Part shown: piece by piece, positions 56,193 through 64,000 of the stretch | How the letters are laid out: each line of letters begins with the position of its first letter | Numbering within the stretch: the first letter of the stretch is position 1 | NCBI RefSeq assembly: GCF_014779555.2 | Contig: NZ_CP094357.1 | Coordinates: 124,001-188,000, forward strand | Length of the DNA stretch: 64,000 bases | Direction of reading: 5' to 3' | From: Lysobacter capsici | Lineage (GTDB): Bacteria; Pseudomonadota; Gammaproteobacteria; Xanthomonadales; Xanthomonadaceae | Translations under genes and position numbers: made by a program | Notes under the pieces: model-generated | What the model was told of the DNA's origin: nothing | Database searches by the model: none | The model's input: the letters and a program-made list of their open reading frames with translations, nothing else

Positions 56193-56924
56193 ATGCGCGC
56201 CGCCACGCTTCCCGCGTTGACGATCTGCCTGGCCCTGGTCGGCGCGGCGTGCTCAGGAGACGCGATGGACGCCAAGCAGGCCTTTCCCGATCCGCGCAGC
56301 GCCGAACTGGCGCAGGCCGTCGCCGACGGCGACGCCGCGCGCGTCCGCGCGCTGGTCGCCGCGGGCGCGGACCCAAATGCGCGCGGCGCGCGCGAGCTCA
56401 CCCAGTTGCAGTACGCGATGCTGGCGCAAAGCCCGCGCGGGCTGCAGGCGTTGCTCGACAACGGCGCCGACCCGGCCCGACCGGGTCTGGGCGGCAGCAC
56501 CGCCGTGCATGGCGCGGCGATCGCCAACGATCCGCAATACCTCGACATCCTGCTGGCCCATCGCGCCGATCCGAACGCGGCCCACGCCGAGACCGGCGAG
56601 ACGCCATTGTCGGAAGCCGCCGCGCCGCGCTACCAGGCCCAGTTCGATGCCTTGCTGCGCGCCGGCGCCGACCCCGATCGCGCCGACCGGATGGGCAACA
56701 CGCCCTTGCATCAGGCGGCCAAGCTCAACGCCTCGGGGCAGGTGCTGGCCTTGTTGAAGGCCGGGGCGAATCCGAACGCGCGCAATCAGCGCGGCGCGAG
56801 TTTTCAGACCTTCCTGTTCAAGTTGCCCGACGACAAGCTCAACCCGCAGGCGCGGGCTGAGCGGGAGGCGGTGGTGGCCTGGTTGAAGGCGCATGACATT
56901 GCGGTGGAAGACGCTGCGCGTTGA
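56193..56924 (+). CDS. Ankyrin-repeat lipoprotein, first copy (putative immunity protein)
   Basis: A 243-residue exported protein. The signal (about 1-22) ends in GAAC, a plausible though weak lipobox. Four to five ankyrin repeats follow (about 35-215): AELAQAVADGDAARVRALVAAGADPNARG, GLQALLDNGADPA, YLDILLAHRADPNA, and the well-conserved DRMGNTPLHQAAKLNASGQVLALLKAGANPN. Periplasmic ankyrin lipoproteins directly behind phospholipase effectors are known as immunity proteins in several secretion-system cassettes; here that role is inferred from context and from the duplicated pair. ATG 56193; the frame opens 15 codons earlier. Confidence 0.8.
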   Translation: MRAATLPALTICLALVGAACSGDAMDAKQAFPDPRSAELAQAVADGDAARVRALVAAGADPNARGARELTQLQYAMLAQSPRGLQALLDNGADPARPGLGGSTAVHGAAIANDPQYLDILLAHRADPNAAHAETGETPLSEAAAPRYQAQFDALLRAGADPDRADRMGNTPLHQAAKLNASGQVLALLKAGANPNARNQRGASFQTFLFKLPDDKLNPQARAEREAVVAWLKAHDIAVEDAAR

Positions 56925-57017
56925 ATGTTTTGCCGGCGCTACGCGCATCCTCGTAGCCGCTGCCGCTGCCGCTGCCGCTGCCGCTGCCTCGCTGTTTCCC
57001 TGTGCCTTGCCTTGAGC
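56925..57017. repeat. CCGCTG hexamer tract
   Basis: About six GCTGCC units (56955-56992) precede palindrome C. A longer tract of the same hexamer lies at 61538-61598. Confidence 0.7.
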
Positions 57018-57643
57018 CTGAAGCCGCGCAGTTCATCCAGCGCTGCGAAGCCACTATCTCGCGAGAACAACAGCACACCCGAAGGGCGGCGCACATGGAT
57101 GTGCGCCGTGCGCCACCGGGACAGGATGTCCCGTGTGGCGCATGCCCGCGAATGCTCCGTACGCGCGGGCCCTTGATTCAAAGAAAAGCGTTTTTCTTTG
57201 GTTACCTTTCTTTTGTCGCTTTTGACAAAAGAAAGTAACTCGGCCGCTTGCGGACGAAAGCTGTTGATCTTGCCTTTGGCTTCAAAAGCTCTAGAGCTTC
57301 AAAGCTTTAAAGGCTTCAAAGCTTTGAAGCCTTTAAAGCTTTGAAGCTTTGAAGCTTTGAAGCTTTGAAGCTTTGAAGCTGCAAGCAGGATCAAAAGCGT
57401 TCCGCCGCTGAAGCGGCGGGTCACTTTCTTTTGTCTAAAGCAACAAAAGAAAGGTAACCAAAGAAAAATGCTTTTTTATGGATCAAGTGCCCGCAAGATC
57501 GGAACAGACGCGGGCATGCGCCACACGAGACATCCTGTCTCGGTGGCGCACGGCGCACATCCATGTGCGCCGCCCTTCGGGTGTGCTTTTGCTAACGCGA
57601 GTCAGCGACTTCGCAGCGCTGGATGAACTGCGCGGCTTCCGAC
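57018..57643. repeat. Large palindromic element, copy C (~630 bp)
   Basis: Same arm order as copies A and B but without the outer REPs. The left arm runs to about 57270, the right arm starts at about 57398. The centre contains a long GAAGCTTT-type tandem (57270-57380) that is itself palindromic. The GAGAC/GTCTC hairpin variant, which copy A has in its left arm, is in the right arm here (57527-57541). It lies between the two lipase/ankyrin pairs and may have driven their duplication by recombination. Confidence 0.9.
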
Positions 57644-57659
57644 TTGCTAAGTCTTTGCG

Positions 57660-57802
57660 GATGCGGACAACAAAAGCGGACAGCAAAAGCGGATGGCAAA
57701 AGCGGACGGCAAAAGCGGACGGCAAAAGCGAATCCCCCGCGCCGTTGGATTGGTCTGGCTTCGTGCCAACGCAAGGCGCGCGCCCCCTTTTACAAAGTGG
57801 GC
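57660..57802. repeat. GCAAAAGCGGAC microsatellite joined to a CCCCCTTT-family element
   Basis: Five near-identical GCAAAAGCGGACG units (57668-57725) run directly into GCGAATCCCCCG and then GCGCGCCCCCTTTTACAAAGTGGGCG. Beyond it, 57803-58000 contains CACTCG/CGGCACTCG short repeats, then the leader of the second lipase gene. No gene is seen. Confidence 0.75.
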
Positions 57803-58000
57803 GATGATCTATCTATCCTCGCCGCTGTCTCCACGCCCGAATCCGGCACCCCGCACTCGCCACCCGGCACTCGGCACTCGGCATCCGCCACCCAAATCCC
57901 AAATCCCGGCCCCTAGGGCAAACCCTAGCTCGGGCACCCACCAGCTGTTTCCAGACATTCGCCACCCATACCCTACCGTCAAGCACAGGAGACGGCACCG

Positions 58001-59515
58001 ATGAGCTGGAGCGATTTCACCAACCCCGTACTGCGTTTTGCACAGTTGCCCAGCGTCATCGACAACCTGCTGCACGCACAGCCCCAGCCGGTGGTGCCGC
58101 CGCCGCAGGTCGTCGCGCCGCCGGTCACGCTCGCCGCGCCGGTCGAACTGCCGTATTCGCCGCACGTGCCGGTGCCGGCGCAGGTCAAGCCGGAGCAGCC
58201 CTTCAGCGAACAGCTCGCCGGCCAGCAGCCGCAGAAAGAAATCGACACCGCGCTGGCCGAGCTGTCCAGCGACGTGTACGAAACCACCAACACCGGCGCC
58301 GCCGGCTGGACCCGGCTCACGCCCGATCAGCTGACCAACCTCAAGGGTCCCGACGGCAAGCCGGCCGGTATCGACCCGGCGAGTCTCGACGTCGACGGCA
58401 GCGGCTTCCGCGCCGCGGTCTACACCAACGGCGACGGCCAGTACGTGGTCGCCTTCGCCGGCACCAACGGCTTCAATCCGCTCGGCGACGGCGACATCGC
58501 CAACGACGTCGGCCAGGGCCTGGGCTTCAACACCAGCCAGTACAAGCAGGCGGTGGCGCTGGCCAAGGAAGCCGAGGCCGCGTTCGGCGACAACGTGGTG
58601 TTCACCGGCCACTCGCTCGGCGGCGGCTTGGCTTCGACCGCCGCGCTCGCCACCGGCAATACCGCGGTGACCTTCAACGCCGCGGGCCTGAGCAACGACA
58701 CCCTGCGCGACCTGGGCTTCACCCCGCACGAAGCGCGTTCGCAGGCCGAGGACGGCCAGATCCGCCGCTACAACGTCGACGGCGATCCGCTGACCGGCGC
58801 GCAGCAGGGCGTGGAACTGATCAACGGCATGCCCGACGCGGTCGGCTATGAACTCAACCTCGCGCACCCCGGCGGCTGGGCCAACCCGGCGACCGCGCAC
58901 GGCACCGACACCGTGATCGAGGCGATGAAGACCCAGACCCCGACGCCGACCCCGAGCATCGAAGACGATGAGCTGGGTCTGCTCGACAATGCCGCCGAGA
59001 CCGTGTCGGAAACCGGCATGGATCTGTTGGGCGACGGTCTGCAGGAAGTGGTCGATCTCGGCGTGGATGCGTTCAATGTCGGCTACGACTTAGGCGGCGA
59101 TATCGATGGCGTGATCAACAACGAATACGCCAACGGCCGCTATCTCGACGGCACCTTCAAGCTTGCCGGCGACGTCACCGAGGGCGCGCTGAATCTGACC
59201 GGCGACATCGTGGACGGCGCGTTCAACCTGGCCGGCGACACCTTGCAGGGCGCCGGCGAACTGACCGGCGGGCTGATCCGCGACGTCGGTGAATACGTGG
59301 GCCTGGAAGGCGCGAGCGACACCGTCGCCGGTTGGGTCGAGAACAGCGGCGAATGGCTCGGCGCGCGCACCGACGACCTGGGCAACCTGGCCGAAACCGC
59401 GATCGACGGGCTGGGCACCGCCGCCGAAGCCACCTTGGACTTCGCCGGCGACGTGACCGAAGGCGCGGTCAACGTGGCCAAGGATGTCGGCAGCTTCCTC
59501 AATCCGTTCGATTGA
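58001..59515 (+). CDS. Class-3-lipase-fold protein, second copy, with 11-residue-repeat C-terminus
   Basis: A 504-residue paralog of the 55.1-kb protein. A Pro/Val-rich leader (about 25-70) without signal peptide precedes the lipase-3 domain (about 75-320), which has the FTGHSLGGGLA elbow (Ser205). It has 178 extra residues. From residue 388 four clean 11-residue units start LAGDVTEGALN, LTGDIVDGAFN, LAGDTLQGAGE and LTGGLIRDVGE, and looser ones continue to the end. Such 11-mers form amphipathic helices in membrane-binding proteins (apolipoprotein/LEA type). Followed after 612 bases by an ankyrin lipoprotein. Proposed lipid-targeted effector; inference only. Confidence 0.82.
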   Translation: MSWSDFTNPVLRFAQLPSVIDNLLHAQPQPVVPPPQVVAPPVTLAAPVELPYSPHVPVPAQVKPEQPFSEQLAGQQPQKEIDTALAELSSDVYETTNTGAAGWTRLTPDQLTNLKGPDGKPAGIDPASLDVDGSGFRAAVYTNGDGQYVVAFAGTNGFNPLGDGDIANDVGQGLGFNTSQYKQAVALAKEAEAAFGDNVVFTGHSLGGGLASTAALATGNTAVTFNAAGLSNDTLRDLGFTPHEARSQAEDGQIRRYNVDGDPLTGAQQGVELINGMPDAVGYELNLAHPGGWANPATAHGTDTVIEAMKTQTPTPTPSIEDDELGLLDNAAETVSETGMDLLGDGLQEVVDLGVDAFNVGYDLGGDIDGVINNEYANGRYLDGTFKLAGDVTEGALNLTGDIVDGAFNLAGDTLQGAGELTGGLIRDVGEYVGLEGASDTVAGWVENSGEWLGARTDDLGNLAETAIDGLGTAAEATLDFAGDVTEGAVNVAKDVGSFLNPFD

Positions 59516-60127
59516 GTCGGCGCGGGGCTGTAGGCGCTGGACTTAGATTCGACGCTTGATTCTGGTCATGATGGCGCTGTGGTCGAAGGCGCCGGATGAG
59601 CGAGGCGCTCGCGTCGAGTGGCATGGCTTGAATGAGCGCGATTCAATCGCGCTCGTTTGGGACGCGCGATGCAAGCGTGTTGCTTCGCATACATGTCGCC
59701 CGACTGTCGGAGCATTGAGCCCCCAAGCCAAGCCAAGCCAAGCCGATCCGGACCAATTCGCTGCACGCGATACTCGCGATAGCTGCGCTTTCGCGAAGGC
59801 TGCATCCTGCAAGGCATGAGCGACCCTCCAAGCTGTCATCCCCGCGAAGGCGGGAATCCGGGGCTCCATCGCGACGAAACCTTCCGCGCGAGCCTTTGCC
59901 GCGCTGCGTTGCCGTCATGCCGCAGCGTCCCTCGCATGCCTGTCACCTCTCCAGGCCGCCAGCCCCGCGAACGCGGAAATCCAGCATCTCACCGCGACCC
60001 ATTGCAGGATCGTCCGCCACCCCTTCGCGCCCGCCATGCCGCCTCAACCCCGAAAGCCGCGACCGTTCGCATCCCCGTTCCCGCCGCTGCGCTAGGATCG
60101 AACGACGCTGACTCCGCAGGCGCCCGC
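59516..60127. other. Gap with degenerate repeats between second lipase and ankyrin genes
   Basis: No convincing gene. AAGCC pentamers (59724-59742), one full CGTCAT-type REP (59835-59862) and a degenerate one (about 59960-59985) are seen. The frame leading into the ankyrin gene is open but without a signal or ribosome site before 60128. The 612-base insertion separates this pair, while the first pair is only 66 bases apart. Confidence 0.6.
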
Positions 60128-60901
60128 ATGACCCCGAGCCTCGCCCAGCCGCATCGCACCACTTCGCGCGTGATGGCCGCCGCCGTCTTGCTTATGCTGT
60201 CGGTCTGCACGGCGTGTGCAGGCCCCGGGAACCGATCGATGCAAGCCAGCGAAGCCTTCACCGATGTGCGCACCGCCGAACTGGCGCAGGCCGCCGCCGA
60301 CGGCGATGCCGCGCGCGTGCGCGAACTCGCCGCGGCCGGCGCCAATCCCAACGAGCGCGGCGCCAAGGGCGTCACGCCGTTGCAGTGGGCGCTGTACCAC
60401 CAAAGCACCGACGGCATGAAGGCCTTGCTCGCCGCCGGCGCCGATCCGGCCCAGGGCAGCGACGACGGCATGACCGTCGTGCATCTGGCGGCGATGGCCG
60501 ATCACCCGCGCTACCTGCGCGTGCTGCTCGATCACGGGGTCAGCCCGGACACGCCGAACACGGTCACCCAGGCCACGCCGCTGGCGGCGGCGCTGATGGG
60601 CGAACGCGCGGACAATTTCGAGGCCTTGCTGAAGGCCGGCGCGAAGCCCGACCTGCCCGACCGCATGGGCAACACGCCGTTGCATCAGGCGGCCAAGGTC
60701 AACGAATTCGGCCATGCGCTGGAACTGCTGCGGGCCGGCGCCAGCCCGAACACGCGCAACGTGCAGGGCGCGAGCTTTCAGCGTTTCATGTTCATGACGC
60801 CGGAGAAGATCCTCAACGCGCAGACCCGACGCGATCGCGAAGCGGTGATCGAGTGGTTGCGGGAGCATCAGATTCCTATTGAGGATGCGCAGGCCAAGTG
60901 A
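60128..60901 (+). CDS. Ankyrin-repeat lipoprotein, second copy (putative immunity protein)
   Basis: A 257-residue exported ankyrin protein, clear paralog of the 56.2-kb gene. N-terminal hydrophobic signal MAAAVLLMLSVCTAC (about 16-30; the last Cys is the likely lipidation site, CTAC). Ankyrin repeats at about 50-215 include AELAQAAADGDAARVRELAAAGANPNERG and DRMGNTPLHQAAKVNEFGHALELLRAGASPNTRN. The shared segment after the last repeat, GASFQRFMFMTPEKILN, matches the first copy. ATG 60128 gives a basic N-region before the signal; ATG 60173 (MAAAV) is possible. Predicted to protect the periplasm from the neighbouring lipase. Confidence 0.78.
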   Translation: MTPSLAQPHRTTSRVMAAAVLLMLSVCTACAGPGNRSMQASEAFTDVRTAELAQAAADGDAARVRELAAAGANPNERGAKGVTPLQWALYHQSTDGMKALLAAGADPAQGSDDGMTVVHLAAMADHPRYLRVLLDHGVSPDTPNTVTQATPLAAALMGERADNFEALLKAGAKPDLPDRMGNTPLHQAAKVNEFGHALELLRAGASPNTRNVQGASFQRFMFMTPEKILNAQTRRDREAVIEWLREHQIPIEDAQAK

Positions 60902-60911
60902 GGCGGTAGCA

Positions 60912-61350
60912 ACCGCAACGGCAAAAGCAAAAGCAAAAGCGAAAGCGAAAGCGAATCCCCCGGCGCAGCGGGATCGTCGTTTGGACTGTAGTGGCGCAGG
61001 CGCCTGCCCCCTTTTACAAAGTGGGCTATTTGTCGCGGTGGGGTTTTAGAGGTGCTGGCGATGCTTCGCTCGTGTCGGACGCGCGCTTGATGGGCGTCGA
61101 ATCTTTGGTTCGTTCGGACTGCGTCGGCGTGGGGCTTGAGCAACGACGAAAGCAAAAGCGAATCCCCCGGCGCAGCGGGATCGTCGCTTGGGTGTAGTGG
61201 CGCAGGCGCCTGCCCCCTTTTGCAAAGTGGGCTGTTTGTCGCGGTGGGATTTTCGGGTGGGGCGATGGTTCGCTGGTGTCGGACGCGCGCTGGATGAGCG
61301 GCGAATCTTTGGTTCGTTCGGACTGCGTCGGCGCGGGGCTTGAGTAACGG
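60912..61350. repeat. Tandem ~205-bp repeat with CAAAAGC microsatellite
   Basis: CAAAAG/CGAAAG hexamers (60918-60950) lead into two copies of a unit (60951-61157 and 61158-61350). Each runs GCGAATCCCCCGGCGCAGCG...GGCGCAGGCGCCTGCCCCC...AAAGTGGGC..., then about 100 bases of unique sequence (TCTTTGGTTCGTTCGGACTGCGTCGG). Copies differ by a few substitutions and short indels. Confidence 0.85.
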
Positions 61351-61439
61351 CAAAATCAAATGAACTTGCGTCGACGATCTGCCCAGACGCTTCCAGCGAA
61401 ACACTCAGGTATCCGACGAAACCACCCCGCCACCGCGCC

Positions 61440-61598
61440 GCGGTCCCCCTCTTTGACAAAGAGGGGTTAGGGGAGATTTGCTCTTCGCCCGCCAAGCCAA
61501 TTCGGGCACGCGCGTAAAAACCGTTGCGCGACAATCCCCCGCTGCCGCTGCCGCTGCCGCTGCCGCTGCCGCTGCCGCTGCCGCTGCCGCTGTCGCCA
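61440..61598. repeat. CCCCTCTTT palindrome and CCGCTG hexamer tract
   Basis: TCCCCCTCTTTGACAAAGAGGGG (about 61442-61465), then GGGGAGATTTGCTC, is another member of the G-run palindrome family, here in the 714-base gap between the ankyrin and histidine kinase genes. Nine or so GCTGCC units (61540-61594) follow, just beyond the stop codon of the kinase gene. No gene is seen in the gap. Confidence 0.8.
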
Positions 61599-61615
61599 CC
61601 GCGAACCGCAAACCA

Positions 61616-64000
61616 CTACCGCGGCAATCGCCGCAACCGCTCCACCGCCGTTTCCACATCGCTGAGCAACGGCAACGCCAGATTCCAATCCTGCGCGCGC
61701 GCCGCCTGCTCCAGGGCGTCGGCGGCTTCGCTCAACTCGACCGCGCCGATCAGCTGCGCCGCGCCGCGGATGCGGTGGGCCGCGTGCTGCAGCACGCTCA
61801 GGTCGCCGTCGCGGTGCGCGCGGTGCAGGTCGGCCAGGTCCTGCGCGGTCGCGGTCAGGAAATCGTCGAGCACGTCGCCCGCTTCGCTGTCGCTGTCGTC
61901 GAGCAGGCGCCGCAGCACCTCGACGTCGAGCACGCGCATGCGGTCGTGGCCTTCGAGCAGGTTCGGCGGCGGCGGTTCGCTCGGCGCGGTATGCGGCAGC
62001 CACTGGCGCAGGCTCGCGGCCAGGCGCGCGACCGCGATCGGTTTGATCAGGCAGTCGTCCATGCCCGCGGCCAGGCAGGCCTCGGCCTCGCCCTTCAGTG
62101 CGGATGCGGTCAGCGCCAGGAGCGGCGTGCGGCGCGGGTCGCCCAGGCCGATGCCGGCGCGCGCTTCCTCCTCGCGCAGCGCGCGCGCCAGGCCGTAGCC
62201 GTCGAGCCCGGGCATGTGGACGTCCGACAGCAACAACGCGTAACGGCCGCTGCGCCAGCGTTGCAGGCCTTCTTCGCCGCTGGCGACCGCTTCGCAGGCG
62301 TAGCCGGCCAATGCGAGCTGGCGCGCGATCACCAGGCGGTTGGTCGGGTGGTCGTCGATCAACAGGATCAGGCTGCGTTCGCGCTCGGCGGTGGCGAGGT
62401 CGGGCAGCGGTCGCGGCACCAACGTCAGATGGGTCGGCAACGCCGCCGGCGCGGCGTCCAGTTCGGCCTGCGATGCGCGCGCCAGGGCCACGCGCAGGCG
62501 CAAGGTGGTGCCGATGCCCGGTTCGCTGTGCAGGCTGATCTGCCCGCCCATCAATTCGGCCAGGCGCTTGCAGATCGCCAGGCCCAGGCCGGTGCCGCCG
62601 TAGCGGCGGGTGGTATCGCCGTCGGCCTGGTTGAACGGTTCGAACAGGCGCTGCTGCTGTTCGGCGCTGATGCCGATGCCGGTGTCGGTGACGCGCAGGC
62701 ACAGCAGGTCGCGCGCGGGCGGCGGCGTGACGCCCGATGCTGAATGTCCCTTCGCGCCGGAGGCCGGATCGCTGCTGTCGGTAGCCGTCGAATCCGCGTC
62801 GGCAGCGTCCGTATCCAGGTTCGTCAGCTCTCGCCCTTCGTATTCCAGCGCGACTTGAATCACGCCGCGCTCAGTGAACTTGACCGCGTTGGACAGGAAG
62901 TTGCCGACGATCTGGCGCAGCCGCAGCGCATCGGCGTGATGCGCCGGCGCGATCCGCGGGTCGATGTGGCAGCTGAGTTGCACGCCGCGGCTGGAGGCCG
63001 CGCCGAGGAAGCCGGCGACGGTGGTGCGCAGCAGCGCCGGCAGGTTGACCGCGTCGGTCGCCAGTTCCAGCCGGCCGGCCTCGATCTTCGAGAAATCCAG
63101 GATGTCGCCGATGATCTGCAGCAGCGATTGCGAGGAATGCTGGATCACCTCCAGCGCGTGCCGCTGCTCGGGGTCGAGCCGCGAATGCGACAGCACTTCG
63201 ATCATCCCGGTCACGCCGATCATCGGCGTGCGGATCTCGTGGCTCATCGCCGCCAGGAACGAGGACTTGGCCCGGTTGGCGTCCTGCGCGCGCGCTTCGC
63301 TGGCGCGCAGCGCGCGCTCCAGCCGCTTGAGCGCGCTCAGATCGGCGGCGACCACCAGCAGGCCCGGCGCGTCGTCCTCGCCCTCGCGCGTGAGCGAGAC
63401 CGCGAGCAGCGCCGGCACCCAGGTGCCGTTGCGATGGCGCAGACGGGTTTCGCGCGGCGCGGCGTGGCTGCGCGCGAGTTCGCGCAGCGCGGTCCAGTCG
63501 GCGAACACCGGTTGCTCGAGTTGGTTGCTCAGCTCGGCCGCCAGGGTCTTCAGCGCGCGCGGTTCGAACACCGCTTGCAGCGATTCGTGTCCGACCAGAT
63601 CGGCCTCGCGCACGCCGAGCAGGCGCTCGGCGAAAGGATTGACCAGGGTGAAGCGGCCGTCGCCGTCGACCGCGAGGATCGCGGTCTGCGCCGAATCCAG
63701 CAGCGAAGCCTGGAAGCGTTCGCGGCGTTCGAGTTCGGCGCGGGTGCGTTCGTTGCGGATCAGCTGGCCGGTCAGTTCGGTCTCGAAGCCGAGCACGTCG
63801 CGGCGCATGTCGATGAAGGCCTGCATCACCGCGCCCAGTTCGCCCGACGGCAGCTCGCCGGGTTCGGCGGTGTAGTCGTGATCGCGCATGCGCCGCGCCA
63901 GCCAGGTCAGCCGGTCGATGCCGCGCGAGGCGTTGCGCAGCACGCGCCGGCCGATCAGCGCGGCCAGCCCGAGCGCCAGCAGCGAGACGATCAGCCGCAG
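61616..64000 (-). CDS. Hybrid sensor histidine kinase with receiver and HPt domains (N-terminus beyond window)
   Basis: BarA/ArcB-type membrane hybrid kinase; 795 residues are visible and the N-terminal sensor is outside. The order is the end of a membrane helix (SLLALGLAALIG at the window edge), HAMP linker (LTWLARRMRDHDY...), PAS domain (AILAVDGDGRFTLVNPFAERLLG...), dimerisation/phospho-acceptor AMSHEIRTPMIGV (His), ATPase with N-box RQIVGNFLSNAVKF and GTGLGLAICKRLAELMGG, receiver with phospho-acceptor Asp in LLLSDVHMPGLDG and Lys in CLIKPIAVA, then an HPt domain with HRIRGAAQLIG (His). A full phosphorelay in one chain; the partner regulator is unknown. Confidence 0.93.
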   Translation of the reverse strand: MRLIVSLLALGLAALIGRRVLRNASRGIDRLTWLARRMRDHDYTAEPGELPSGELGAVMQAFIDMRRDVLGFETELTGQLIRNERTRAELERRERFQASLLDSAQTAILAVDGDGRFTLVNPFAERLLGVREADLVGHESLQAVFEPRALKTLAAELSNQLEQPVFADWTALRELARSHAAPRETRLRHRNGTWVPALLAVSLTREGEDDAPGLLVVAADLSALKRLERALRASEARAQDANRAKSSFLAAMSHEIRTPMIGVTGMIEVLSHSRLDPEQRHALEVIQHSSQSLLQIIGDILDFSKIEAGRLELATDAVNLPALLRTTVAGFLGAASSRGVQLSCHIDPRIAPAHHADALRLRQIVGNFLSNAVKFTERGVIQVALEYEGRELTNLDTDAADADSTATDSSDPASGAKGHSASGVTPPPARDLLCLRVTDTGIGISAEQQQRLFEPFNQADGDTTRRYGGTGLGLAICKRLAELMGGQISLHSEPGIGTTLRLRVALARASQAELDAAPAALPTHLTLVPRPLPDLATAERERSLILLIDDHPTNRLVIARQLALAGYACEAVASGEEGLQRWRSGRYALLLSDVHMPGLDGYGLARALREEEARAGIGLGDPRRTPLLALTASALKGEAEACLAAGMDDCLIKPIAVARLAASLRQWLPHTAPSEPPPPNLLEGHDRMRVLDVEVLRRLLDDSDSEAGDVLDDFLTATAQDLADLHRAHRDGDLSVLQHAAHRIRGAAQLIGAVELSEAADALEQAARAQDWNLALPLLSDVETAVERLRRLPR

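Overview
The window is high-G+C DNA from a gammaproteobacterium, most likely a Lysobacter-like member of the Xanthomonadaceae. Four things point there: a complete Entner-Doudoroff set (zwf, pgl, edd, eda) divergent from a GlcNAc-6-phosphate operon, as expected of a chitin user; a single-chain indolepyruvate ferredoxin oxidoreductase; OpgD and an M61 glycyl aminopeptidase; and intergenic regions packed with palindromic and short tandem repeats of the Xanthomonadaceae type. This is inferred from gene content. No rRNA, tRNA, CRISPR array, phage gene or insertion-sequence transposase was seen.

Layout. 0-7 kb: an ABC export ATPase and its truncated adaptor, two small lipoproteins, mnmG and opgD. 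7-18 kb: an FAD protein, a secreted serine hydrolase, an M61 peptidase, an exonuclease, a monooxygenase-fold protein, then a stress locus in which an ECF sigma/anti-sigma pair diverges from a catalase-family peroxidase and a cytochrome b561. The same promoter-like pattern lies on both strands of the sigma/catalase gap. 18-28 kb: the 1229-residue indolepyruvate oxidoreductase, an EF-Tu-like single-domain protein, a glycine-rich barrel-like protein, a macrodomain protein, a zinc-ribbon/secreted pair and an amidohydrolase.

28-40 kb is the metabolic core. The minus-strand operon regulator-nagB-II-nagA turns GlcNAc-6-P into fructose-6-P, and divergent zwf-pgl-edd...HAD...eda burns hexose phosphate through KDPG. 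The 148-bp gap between them carries three direct TGGTAT boxes and one inverted copy. A LacI regulator and a thioesterase follow. 40-55 kb: a PLD lipoprotein/YceI/SixA operon, a ParA-like ATPase, a large lipoprotein, an AEC transporter, a Ycf46-like AAA+ ATPase, an ATP-grasp enzyme followed by a GGCT-like gene with no ordinary start codon, and a gamma-glutamyltransferase.

55-61 kb holds two paralogous pairs, each a class-3-lipase-fold protein followed by an ankyrin-repeat lipoprotein. They look like toxin/effector plus periplasmic immunity cassettes. The window ends in a truncated hybrid histidine kinase.

The most unusual non-coding feature is a near-perfect palindromic element of about 630-680 bp present three times (about 41.1, 46.3 and 57.0 kb). 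Nested hairpins in its arms show compensatory base changes between copies. Other repeat families are a GTAGGAGCGGC REP, a CGTCATTCCCGCG REP arranged direct-direct-inverted (one copy has its spacer flipped), and a CCCCCTTT/AAAGGGGG palindrome family that builds tandem arrays and seeds microsatellites.
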